Assembly: GCA_900557585.1 (NCBI GenBank)
Contig: USTJ01000040.1
Span: 1 to 6,680 of the forward strand
DNA length: 6,680 nucleotides
Source of the DNA: an uncultured Eubacteriales bacterium
GTDB taxonomy: Bacteria > Bacillota > Clostridia > Christensenellales > UBA1242
Direction of reading: 5' to 3'
Positions 1 to 4,734 of this stretch are shown here, one piece after another. The notes below the pieces were generated by a model. The model was not told the origin of the DNA. It made no database searches and saw nothing but the letters and a program-made list of their open reading frames with translations. The position numbers were made by a program, and so were the translations under genes. The first letter of the stretch is position 1. Each line of letters opens with the position of its first letter.

Positions 1-48
1 GACGAAGTAACTCTTTCAAAGGCACTTCGAGAAAGACGCGAAATTTAG
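1..48 (+). CDS. C-terminal tail of an unidentified upstream gene (partial)
   Basis: Frame 1 is open from the window edge to a TAG stop at 46-48 and gives 15 residues, DEVTLSKALRERREI. The tail is strongly charged. It is too short to identify, so no function is given. The reading as a real gene end rests on the strong intrinsic terminator that starts only 8 bases after the stop codon, on the same strand. If the terminator belongs to a different frame or to an RNA gene, this call would fall. Confidence 0.45.
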   Translation, partial: DEVTLSKALRERREI

Positions 49-55
49 AAAAAAT

Positions 56-90
56 CAACATCAATTTTTTATTGGTGTTGTTTTTATTTT
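56..90 (+). terminator. Intrinsic terminator of the upstream gene
   Basis: CAACATCAAT (56-65) pairs with ATTGGTGTTG (71-80) across a five-T loop, giving 10 base pairs with one U-G wobble. The stem is followed directly by TTTTTATTTT (81-90). This is a textbook rho-independent terminator on the + strand. It separates the upstream gene from the peptidase-like gene. Confidence 0.85.
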
Positions 91-122
91 GCTTTAAAAA
101 AGATGCAATATTTTTTGCAGTG

Positions 123-131
123 TGATAAAAT
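123..131 (+). promoter_or_regulatory. Possible extended -10 promoter of the S51 peptidase-like gene
   Basis: TGATAAAAT contains an extended TGn element and a -10-like TAAAAT hexamer (126-131), about 19 bases before the ATG at 150. At 17 bp spacing the -35 position (103-108, ATGCAA) is poor, so this would rely on the extended -10. A new promoter is expected here because a terminator ends the upstream unit at about 90. Confidence 0.35.
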
Positions 132-137
132 AGTTTC

Positions 138-143
138 GAGGTG
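138..143 (+). promoter_or_regulatory. Ribosome binding site that fixes the start at 150
   Basis: GAGGTG lies 6 bases before ATG at 150. The longer alternative start, GTG at 141, falls inside this Shine-Dalgarno sequence and would have no site of its own. The ATG at 150 is therefore preferred. Confidence 0.7.
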
Positions 144-149
144 AAAGAA

Positions 150-857
150 ATGACAATTTTTTTGACAAGTATTGTTCCATTTTATAAAAAGGGAATATTC
201 GGAATAAAAAGACCTGCAAAACTTGACAACACAAACAATTTTTCAGACAACCTTGTTTCAAGTTTAAAAAACACAAACCGTTTTGTTATGATTGCAAACG
301 ACCCAGAGGCGTTTTTGGAAAATGACAAACGCGCAAAAATGATGAAAAAATCTTTTGCGAAAACTGGCATAAAGTTTAAAGAAACAATTGTGCTTGACAA
401 AAGAAAACAAGACAAGGCAAAAGACATTGTTTCAGGTGCCGACCTTGTTGTTCTTTGTGGTGGAGAGTGTCTTCGCGAACTCAAATTTTTCGAAAGCATA
501 AATCTTGCAGAACTTCTTTCAGATTTCAAAGGCGTGATTATTGGAATTTCTGCGGGTGCCATGAATCTTGGAAAAATTGTTGCAAACTTTCCAGAAGATG
601 AAATGGGAAAAGATGAACCAAGATGGCTTGAAGGGCTGGGGCTTTATTCGGGCATTTTGATTCCACACTTTGATGGTGTTTTTTATCAGTTTGAACTTGA
701 ATTTGATACTGTTCAAGAATATATTTTGCCAATGTCAGAGTGGCATGATTTTGTTGCCATTCCAAACCTTTCATATATTTTGATAAATGAAAATGGCGAA
801 AAAATTTATGGCGACGCATTCAAAATTTCAAAAAGAGTTGTCACAAAAATCAACTAA
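150..857 (+). CDS. Peptidase S51 / dipeptidase E-like protein
   Basis: The 235-residue product resembles the S51 family (dipeptidase E, cyanophycinase and relatives), often annotated as type 1 glutamine amidotransferase-like. Seen directly: a CGGE turn at residues 103-106, followed by GISAGA at 132-137, which is the nucleophile elbow with Ser134 as the predicted catalytic serine. An IPHFD segment places His173 where the family has its catalytic histidine. The length fits PepE-type proteins (about 230). There is no signal peptide or membrane segment, so it is probably cytoplasmic. Family members cleave Asp-X dipeptides or beta-aspartyl bonds, but many Bacillota homologues have no known substrate. 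The usual glycine/asparagine-rich loop after the first GG is changed here (GGECLREL), so I infer a hydrolase fold but not the substrate. It lies between a terminator and the aspS promoter and appears to be its own unit. No convincing terminator follows it; there is only a weak 5-bp hairpin at 861-873. Confidence 0.8.
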   Translation: MTIFLTSIVPFYKKGIFGIKRPAKLDNTNNFSDNLVSSLKNTNRFVMIANDPEAFLENDKRAKMMKKSFAKTGIKFKETIVLDKRKQDKAKDIVSGADLVVLCGGECLRELKFFESINLAELLSDFKGVIIGISAGAMNLGKIVANFPEDEMGKDEPRWLEGLGLYSGILIPHFDGVFYQFELEFDTVQEYILPMSEWHDFVAIPNLSYILINENGEKIYGDAFKISKRVVTKIN

Positions 858-972
858 AAAATCAAATATTGATAAATAATATATAATATAAAATACTTTA
901 TTTATAGCGTTAAAAAAAAGACAAAAGCAAATTCTTGCAAAAGGCTTAAAGCGCAAAATCGGCGTTTTGTGG

Positions 973-1001
973 TTGACAGATTTGCATTTTGATGCTATAA
1001 T
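973..1001 (+). promoter_or_regulatory. Consensus promoter of the Asn leader and aspS-gatCAB
   Basis: TTGACA (973-978) and TATAAT (996-1001) are both exact consensus hexamers separated by exactly 17 bp. TGC (993-995) adds an extended -10. Transcription should begin at an A around 1007-1009, about 20 bases before the leader ATG. Such an intrinsically strong promoter suits an operon whose output is set downstream by attenuation rather than at initiation. Confidence 0.93.
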
Positions 1002-1013
1002 AAAGAAAATCAA

Positions 1014-1104
1014 AAAAGGAGCAATATTATGTTTACATTCGCAGTTCTTGCTAACAACAATAACAATAATAACGCAAACACATTAAACATAATGGGTTCC
1101 TTTT
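1014..1104 (+). promoter_or_regulatory. Protector pairing 1:2 (Shine-Dalgarno to leader 3' part)
   Basis: AAAAGGAGC (1014-1022) can pair with GTTCCTTTT (1096-1104), giving 9 contiguous base pairs with one G-U. It would occupy segment 2 when no ribosome loads on the leader, so the terminator would form by default. It would also hide the leader's own ribosome binding site. The segment 2 sequence is an anti-Shine-Dalgarno-like tract, so part of the match could be coincidental. Confidence 0.5.
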
Positions 1105-1121
1105 CTATTGTTAGAAACTAG
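1029..1121 (+). CDS. Asn-rich leader peptide (30 aa) of the aspS-gatCAB operon
   Basis: The ORF starts with ATG, 7 bases after AAAGGAG (1015-1021), and ends with TAG at 1119-1121. Ten of 30 residues are Asn: an unbroken run at residues 9-15 (codons 1053-1073) plus positions 17, 20 and 30. There is no Asp or Gln. The run mixes AAC (four) and AAT (three), which argues for selection on the amino acid rather than a simple trinucleotide repeat. The N-terminus is MFTFAVLA. The terminator begins 23 bases after the stop codon, leaving room for a terminating ribosome. It has no recognisable domain. The likely role is as a sensor: translation speed through the Asn run reports charged tRNA(Asn), the end product of the downstream enzymes. 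The perfect promoter and strong RBS immediately before it support real translation. It could also be a small functional peptide, but the context makes a leader much more likely. Confidence 0.88.
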   Translation: MFTFAVLANNNNNNNANTLNIMGSFSIVRN

Positions 1122-1166
1122 TTGGCATAATAAAAATAAATGGCAAAGAGTGGAAAGGTTTAACCC
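1094..1166 (+). promoter_or_regulatory. Antiterminator pairing 2:3
   Basis: GGGTTCCTTTTC (1094-1105), inside the leader ORF, can pair with 1152-1166. GGGTT pairs with AACCC (1162-1166), three T residues bulge out (1159-1161), and CCTTTTC pairs with GGAAAGG (1152-1158) with one G-U. This gives 12 base pairs and takes up most of the 5' arm and loop of the terminator, so the two structures cannot coexist. Confidence 0.7.
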
Positions 1167-1181
1167 TTCCACTCTTTTTTT
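1145..1181 (+). terminator. Attenuator terminator before aspS
   Basis: AAAGAGTGGAA (1145-1155) pairs perfectly with TTCCACTCTTT (1167-1177). GG/CC pairing inside the loop (1157-1158 with 1164-1165) may extend the stem. A seven-T tract (1175-1181) follows the GC-containing part. It lies between a strong promoter and the operon it serves, so it must act conditionally. As a constitutive terminator it would silence aspS unless another promoter exists. Confidence 0.88.
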
Positions 1182-1196
1182 ATCAGGAGAAAAATC

Positions 1197-1241
1197 ATGA
1201 AACTTTATAAATCAAAAACAAATGCCCGTTTGGGCAAATAA
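1197..1241 (+). CDS. Possible second mini-ORF (14 aa) in the read-through leader
   Basis: ATG at 1197 follows AGGAG (1185-1189) by 7 bases and reads MKLYKSKTNARLGK to a TAA at 1239-1241. It lies beyond the attenuator terminator and is transcribed only when termination is avoided. Its last codons contain a small hairpin, TGCCC (1223-1227) with GGGCA (1232-1236) and loop GTTT. The ribosome binding site is as good as those of the real genes. No homology is recognised. It could be a second leader peptide, a spacer that keeps ribosomes on the transcript, or chance. Confidence 0.4.
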   Translation: MKLYKSKTNARLGK

Positions 1242-1245
1242 TTTT
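1223..1245 (+). terminator. Weak hairpin, possible second attenuator or RNA processing element
   Basis: A 5-bp GC-rich stem (TGCCC/GGGCA) with a GTTT loop is followed by AATAATTTT, so the T-run begins 6 bases after the stem and is short. It is a poor terminator by itself. A ribosome finishing the 14-codon ORF (1197-1241) would cover it. The remaining bases to 1319 are very AT-rich. They contain a TATAAT (1292-1297) without a fitting -35 element, and the aspS ribosome binding site. Confidence 0.25.
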
Positions 1246-1319
1246 AAACATAAAAAAATAATTTCAAACAAAATATAGTCAAATTTTAAAATATAATCAA
1301 AATTTAGGAGAAAATAAAA

Positions 1320-3053
1320 ATGTATAGAACAATAACATGCAAAGAACTTGACGAGTCTTATATTGGAAAAACCGTTCAAGTTGCAGGGTGGGTGAAGGTT
1401 GTTCGTGACCACGGCGGAATTGTATTTATCGACCTTCGCGACAAATATGGGTTTGTGCAACTTAAAACCTATGACGACAGTTTGCTTGTTTCGCTTTCAA
1501 AAGAAAGTGTAATCAGCGTTACAGGAACTGTTCAAAAACGTGATGAAGACACGATTGATGAAAAATCAAAACTTGGAACAATTGAAATTTTAATTGAAAA
1601 AATGGAGGTTCTTTCAAGAGCAAAACACATGCTTCCTTTCGAAATTGAAGAAAGCCGAAAAACAAGCGAAGATATTCGTTTGAAATATCGCTATCTTGAC
1701 CTTCGAAGCAGTGAAATGCAAAGAAAAATCAAACTTCGCAGTGATGTTCTTTATGACATGAGAACAATCATGCGTGAAAAAGGATTTGAAGAAATTCAAA
1801 CTCCAATTCTGTCAGTTTCAAGCCCCGAGGGGGCAAGAGACTATTTGGTGCCAAGCAGAGTTCATAAAGGCAAATTTTATGCACTTCCACAAGCACCACA
1901 ACAATATAAACAACTTTTGATGTGTGCAGGCTTTGATAAATATTTTCAAATTGCACCATGTTTCAGAGATGAAGATGCAAGAGCCGACCGTTCTCCTGGA
2001 GAGTTTTATCAACTTGACATGGAAATGAGTTTTGCAACGCAAGAAGATGTTTTTGCGGTTTGTGAAGACCTTCTTTATCAAATCTTTTCTAAATATGGAA
2101 CAAAGAAAATGCCAGACAAGCACTTTGTGAAAATTCCATATAAAGAGGCGCTAATCAAATATGGAAGCGACAAGCCAGACCTTCGCATTAAAATTGAAAT
2201 GCAAAGTTTGGACAAAATTTTCGAGAAAACCGAGTTTTCTGCTTTCCGCGGAAAAACAATTGAAGGATTTTCTGTTCATGCTGATGGACAACCTCGTTCG
2301 TTTTATGATAAACTTACAGAAGAGATATTATCTCTTGGAGGAAAAGGTCTTGCGTGGGTTCGTGTTTTGGACGACGGCTCACTTAAAGGCCCAATTGTAA
2401 AATTCATTTCAGAAGAAGAGTGCGAAATGCTCAAAAAAGCAACAAAAGCACAAGTTGGTGACGACATTTTTGTTATTGCAGACGACAGCGCGAAAAAGTG
2501 TTTTATGCTTGCATCAACACTTCGAACAAGAGTTGGCGAAGCACTTCATCTTAAAGATGACAGCGAATATAAGTTCTGCTGGATTGTGGACTTTCCGATG
2601 TATGAAAAAGACGAAGACTCTGGTGAAATTGGATTTTGTCACAACCCTTTCAGCCTTCCACAAGGCGGGCTTAAATCACTTGAAGAAAAAGACCCTCTTG
2701 AAATATTAGCATATCAATATGACGTTGTTGTTGATGGTGTTGAACTTTCAAGTGGTGCCGTTAGAAGCACAGACGAAAAAACAATGCTCAAAGCGTTTGA
2801 AATTGCAGGATATTCTGCCGAAGAAGTTGAAAGAAAGTTTGGTGCGCTTTACACCGCTTTCCAATATGGTGCTCCGCCACACGCAGGAATTGCCCCTGGC
2901 GTAGACCGCATTTTGATGCTTCTTCTTGGCGAAACAAGCATCAGAGAAGTTATCGCTTTTCCAATGAGTTCAAAAGCACAAGATTTGATGATGGGCGCTC
3001 CAAGCATCGTAACCGAAGAACAACTTCGTGAGATTCACATTAAAATTAGATAG
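1320..3053 (+). CDS. aspS: Aspartyl-tRNA synthetase, probably non-discriminating
   Basis: This class IIb synthetase charges tRNA(Asp) with aspartate. The non-discriminating form also mischarges tRNA(Asn) for GatCAB to amidate. The 577 residues match the bacterial length (about 590). The N-terminal OB-fold anticodon-binding domain covers about residues 1-105. The catalytic core covers about 115-275 and 415-545, interrupted by the bacterial GAD insertion (about 285-410). Motif 2 is FRDEDARADR (215-224) and motif 3 is GAPPHAGIAPGVDR (517-530). In the OB fold, RDHGG puts His at position 31. From the literature on Pseudomonas aeruginosa AspRS, His here marks the relaxed enzyme, where E. coli (discriminating) has Leu. 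The ATG follows AGGAG (1306-1310) by 9 bases. It heads the operon with gatC 11 bases downstream, and is probably controlled by the Asn attenuator upstream. The function call is firm; relaxed specificity is inferred from His31 and gene context. Confidence 0.97.
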   Translation: MYRTITCKELDESYIGKTVQVAGWVKVVRDHGGIVFIDLRDKYGFVQLKTYDDSLLVSLSKESVISVTGTVQKRDEDTIDEKSKLGTIEILIEKMEVLSRAKHMLPFEIEESRKTSEDIRLKYRYLDLRSSEMQRKIKLRSDVLYDMRTIMREKGFEEIQTPILSVSSPEGARDYLVPSRVHKGKFYALPQAPQQYKQLLMCAGFDKYFQIAPCFRDEDARADRSPGEFYQLDMEMSFATQEDVFAVCEDLLYQIFSKYGTKKMPDKHFVKIPYKEALIKYGSDKPDLRIKIEMQSLDKIFEKTEFSAFRGKTIEGFSVHADGQPRSFYDKLTEEILSLGGKGLAWVRVLDDGSLKGPIVKFISEEECEMLKKATKAQVGDDIFVIADDSAKKCFMLASTLRTRVGEALHLKDDSEYKFCWIVDFPMYEKDEDSGEIGFCHNPFSLPQGGLKSLEEKDPLEILAYQYDVVVDGVELSSGAVRSTDEKTMLKAFEIAGYSAEEVERKFGALYTAFQYGAPPHAGIAPGVDRILMLLLGETSIREVIAFPMSSKAQDLMMGAPSIVTEEQLREIHIKIR

Positions 3054-3064
3054 GAGAAAAGAAA

Positions 3065-3331
3065 ATGCAAATTGACATTAAACATCTTGAAAGTTTAAGC
3101 AAACTTGAATTTGATGAGAGCAAAGAAAAACAATTTGAAAAAGACCTTGAAAAGATTTTGGATTTCGTTGATGAAATCACAAAACTAAATCTTCCAAAAG
3201 AAGACAAGTCAAAAGCCATGTCAATCTCTGCTCTTCGTGAAGATGAACCAGCAGTGGGTGATTTTGACCCTCTTTCTAACGCTCCGGACAAAAAGGATGG
3301 GTGCTATAAAGTGCCATTGGTGGTGGAATAA
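3065..3331 (+). CDS. gatC: Asp/Glu-tRNA amidotransferase subunit C
   Basis: The 88-residue product is the small GatC subunit, which wraps around the GatA-GatB interface and stabilises the complex. Visible family features are the N-terminal helical region with SLSKLEF, the KILDFVDEI helix around residues 30-40, LREDEPA in the second half, and the C-terminal NAPDKKDGCYKVPLVVE block, which is the most conserved part. Its Shine-Dalgarno AGGAG (3052-3056) overlaps the aspS TAG stop, with an 8-base spacer to ATG. Its TAA shares one base with the gatA ATG (TAATG), which suggests translational coupling and balanced subunit synthesis. Confidence 0.95.
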   Translation: MQIDIKHLESLSKLEFDESKEKQFEKDLEKILDFVDEITKLNLPKEDKSKAMSISALREDEPAVGDFDPLSNAPDKKDGCYKVPLVVE

Positions 3332-4734
3332 TGGACTTTTTAAAAATGAGCATAAAACAAATTTCAGATGGCGTGAAAAAACAAGATTTTTCAGCCGAAG
3401 AAGTTGTGAAATTTTTTATTGACAGAATTGAAAAATACAAGGAATATAATGCCATTATCGAGGTTTTTGATGATGCAGAGCAAAAGGCAAAAGCGATTGA
3501 TGAAAAAATCAAAAGTGGCGAAAAACTTGGAGAGATGGCGGGCGTTCCTGTCATCTTGAAAGACAACATTTTATATTTGGGGCACAAAATGAGTGTTGCA
3601 AGTGCATTCATGAAAGATTATGTTGCTCCGTACAGTGCAACAATTGTGAAAAAACTTAAAAAAGCGGGCGCAGTTATCATTGCTCGTGCAAACATGGACG
3701 AATTTGCAATGGGTGGAAGCACTGAAAACAGTGTTTATGGCGTAACACTGAACTCAAAAGACAAAACTCGTGTTGCGGGTGGTTCTTCTGGTGGAAGTGC
3801 GACTGCGGTTGCTTTGGGGCTTGCTCCTGTTGCAATTGGAACAGATACTGGTGGTTCTATTCGTCAACCAAGTTCTTTTAACGGCACTGTTGGAATAAAA
3901 CCAACCTATGGCACTGTGTCAAGATATGGCATTGTTGCGTTTGCGTCTTCAACCGACCAAGCATCACCAATCACAAGGACAATTGAGGATAACGAACTTG
4001 TTTTGAAAATCATGGCGGGCAAAGACCAGTTTGACCAAACATCAATTGAAAACGATTTTGGAGTGGCAAAGAAAACTTATACCATTGGGCTTTGCAAAGA
4101 ATTGATGGACAAAATCCAAAAACTTGAACAATATCCACTTTTTGAAAAGAAGATTAAAGATTTTGAAAAGGCAGGATTTATCATTAAACAAGTCAGTGTT
4201 CCACACATTGCAAGCAGTCTTGCGTGCTACTATGTTTTAACCCCTGCCGAGGCAACAAGCAACCTTGCAAGATTTGACGGAGTGAAATATACAACTCGTG
4301 CAAAAGATGCAAAAACAATTGATGAAATTTTAATAAAAAGCCGAAGCCAAGGTTTTGGTGACGAAGTGAAAAGAAGAATCATACTTGGAAACTTTGTTTT
4401 GTCAAGCGGATATTTTGATGCCTACTATAAAAAGGCAAAGGAACTTCAACAACTTTTGAAAAAAGAGTTTGCAAAGGCGTTTGAAGAGTGCGATGTGATC
4501 ATAACTCCAACAACCCCAGACGTGGCTTTCAAAATTGGAGAAAAAAGCAAAGACCCAATCAGCATGTATCTTGAAGACTTGTTCACGGTTCCTGCATCAA
4601 TTTCTGGAATACCAGCAATAAGTGTTCCATATGCAGAAAAACAGGGTTTGCCTCTTGGCATGCAAATCATTGGAAAAGAAAAGTCGGAAAGTGTTTTATA
4701 TGACATTGCAAAATGTATCATGGAGGAAAAATAA
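3331..4734 (+). CDS. gatA: Asp/Glu-tRNA amidotransferase subunit A (glutaminase)
   Basis: GatA releases ammonia from glutamine (or asparagine) for amidation of Asp-tRNA(Asn) or Glu-tRNA(Gln). It belongs to the amidase-signature family, with a Ser-cisSer-Lys triad. Predicted catalytic residues are Lys77 in GVPVILKDNI, Ser152 in the GGSSGGS loop and Ser176 in TDTGGSIRQP. These match Lys79, Ser154 and Ser178 of the Staphylococcus aureus enzyme with a constant offset of two. The length of 467 is slightly below the usual 480-490. The ATG overlaps the gatC stop as TAATG. Only a weak GGTGG lies upstream, so translation probably depends on coupling with gatC. An internal ATG at 3346 is less likely, because the family's N-terminal helix aligns from the first Met. 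The stop codon overlaps the gatB start by one base. Confidence 0.97.
   Translation: MDFLKMSIKQISDGVKKQDFSAEEVVKFFIDRIEKYKEYNAIIEVFDDAEQKAKAIDEKIKSGEKLGEMAGVPVILKDNILYLGHKMSVASAFMKDYVAPYSATIVKKLKKAGAVIIARANMDEFAMGGSTENSVYGVTLNSKDKTRVAGGSSGGSATAVALGLAPVAIGTDTGGSIRQPSSFNGTVGIKPTYGTVSRYGIVAFASSTDQASPITRTIEDNELVLKIMAGKDQFDQTSIENDFGVAKKTYTIGLCKELMDKIQKLEQYPLFEKKIKDFEKAGFIIKQVSVPHIASSLACYYVLTPAEATSNLARFDGVKYTTRAKDAKTIDEILIKSRSQGFGDEVKRRIILGNFVLSSGYFDAYYKKAKELQQLLKKEFAKAFEECDVIITPTTPDVAFKIGEKSKDPISMYLEDLFTVPASISGIPAISVPYAEKQGLPLGMQIIGKEKSESVLYDIAKCIMEEK

Larger units (their letters stand above)
1008..1181 (+). promoter_or_regulatory. Predicted asparagine attenuator (leader RNA)
   Basis: The inferred leader transcript of about 174 nt runs from the predicted start site to the T-tract of the terminator. 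It contains, in order: segment 1 overlapping the Shine-Dalgarno (1014-1022), the Asn-rich leader ORF (1029-1121), segment 2 within that ORF (1094-1105), segment 3 (1152-1166), and segment 4, the 3' arm of the terminator (1167-1177). Pairings 1:2, 2:3 and 3:4 are mutually exclusive, as in trp and his leaders. A ribosome stalled on the Asn run (1053-1073) should cover to about 1088, leaving segment 2 free to pair with segment 3 and block the terminator. A ribosome that reads through masks segment 2, and the terminator forms. No T-box consensus is present. The mechanism is inferred from sequence, not demonstrated. Confidence 0.8.

Noticed and set aside
141..149. GTG at 141 as start of the S51 peptidase-like gene
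   Set aside because: It overlaps the GAGGTG ribosome binding site that serves the ATG at 150 and has no upstream site of its own.
182..562. Antisense ORF inside the S51 gene, and similar - strand or out-of-frame ORFs inside aspS, gatA and gatB
   Set aside because: They lie wholly within well-supported genes, lack recognisable domains, and are expected by-products of codon use in AT-rich coding DNA.
1053..1073. Asn run as a meaningless AAC/AAT microsatellite
   Set aside because: The two codons are mixed irregularly, three further Asn codons lie outside the run, and the ORF has a promoter, RBS, stop and terminator in leader order. A pure repeat would not explain this, though it cannot be fully excluded.
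895..1086. Open frame with protein-like, lysine-rich translation across the promoter and leader ORF
   Set aside because: It has no ATG, GTG or TTG start with an RBS, and it runs through the consensus promoter and out of frame through the leader ORF. It is probably chance or a remnant.
1102..1117. Hairpin TTTCTA/TAGAAA at the end of the leader ORF
   Set aside because: It has only 6 bp, all but one A-U, with a 4-base loop. It may slow polymerase or compete with segment 2, but it is too weak to call as a pause hairpin.
1008..1181. T-box riboswitch upstream of aspS
   Set aside because: T-boxes are common before Bacillota synthetase genes, but I see no AGGGUGGNACCGCG-like antiterminator bulge and no room for stem I. 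The leader is short and carries a translated Asn run instead.
1262..1297. Second aspS promoter with TATAAT at 1292-1297
   Set aside because: The hexamer matches but there is no -35 element at 16-18 bp; TTTCAA at 1262-1267 is 24 bp away. Such matches are common in AT-rich DNA.
4713..4733. Upstream in-frame ATG at 4713 as gatB start
   Set aside because: The extra residues MYHGGKI are encoded by the gatA end and the gatB RBS. Family N-termini begin at the Met encoded at 4734, which has GGAGG 7 bases before it.
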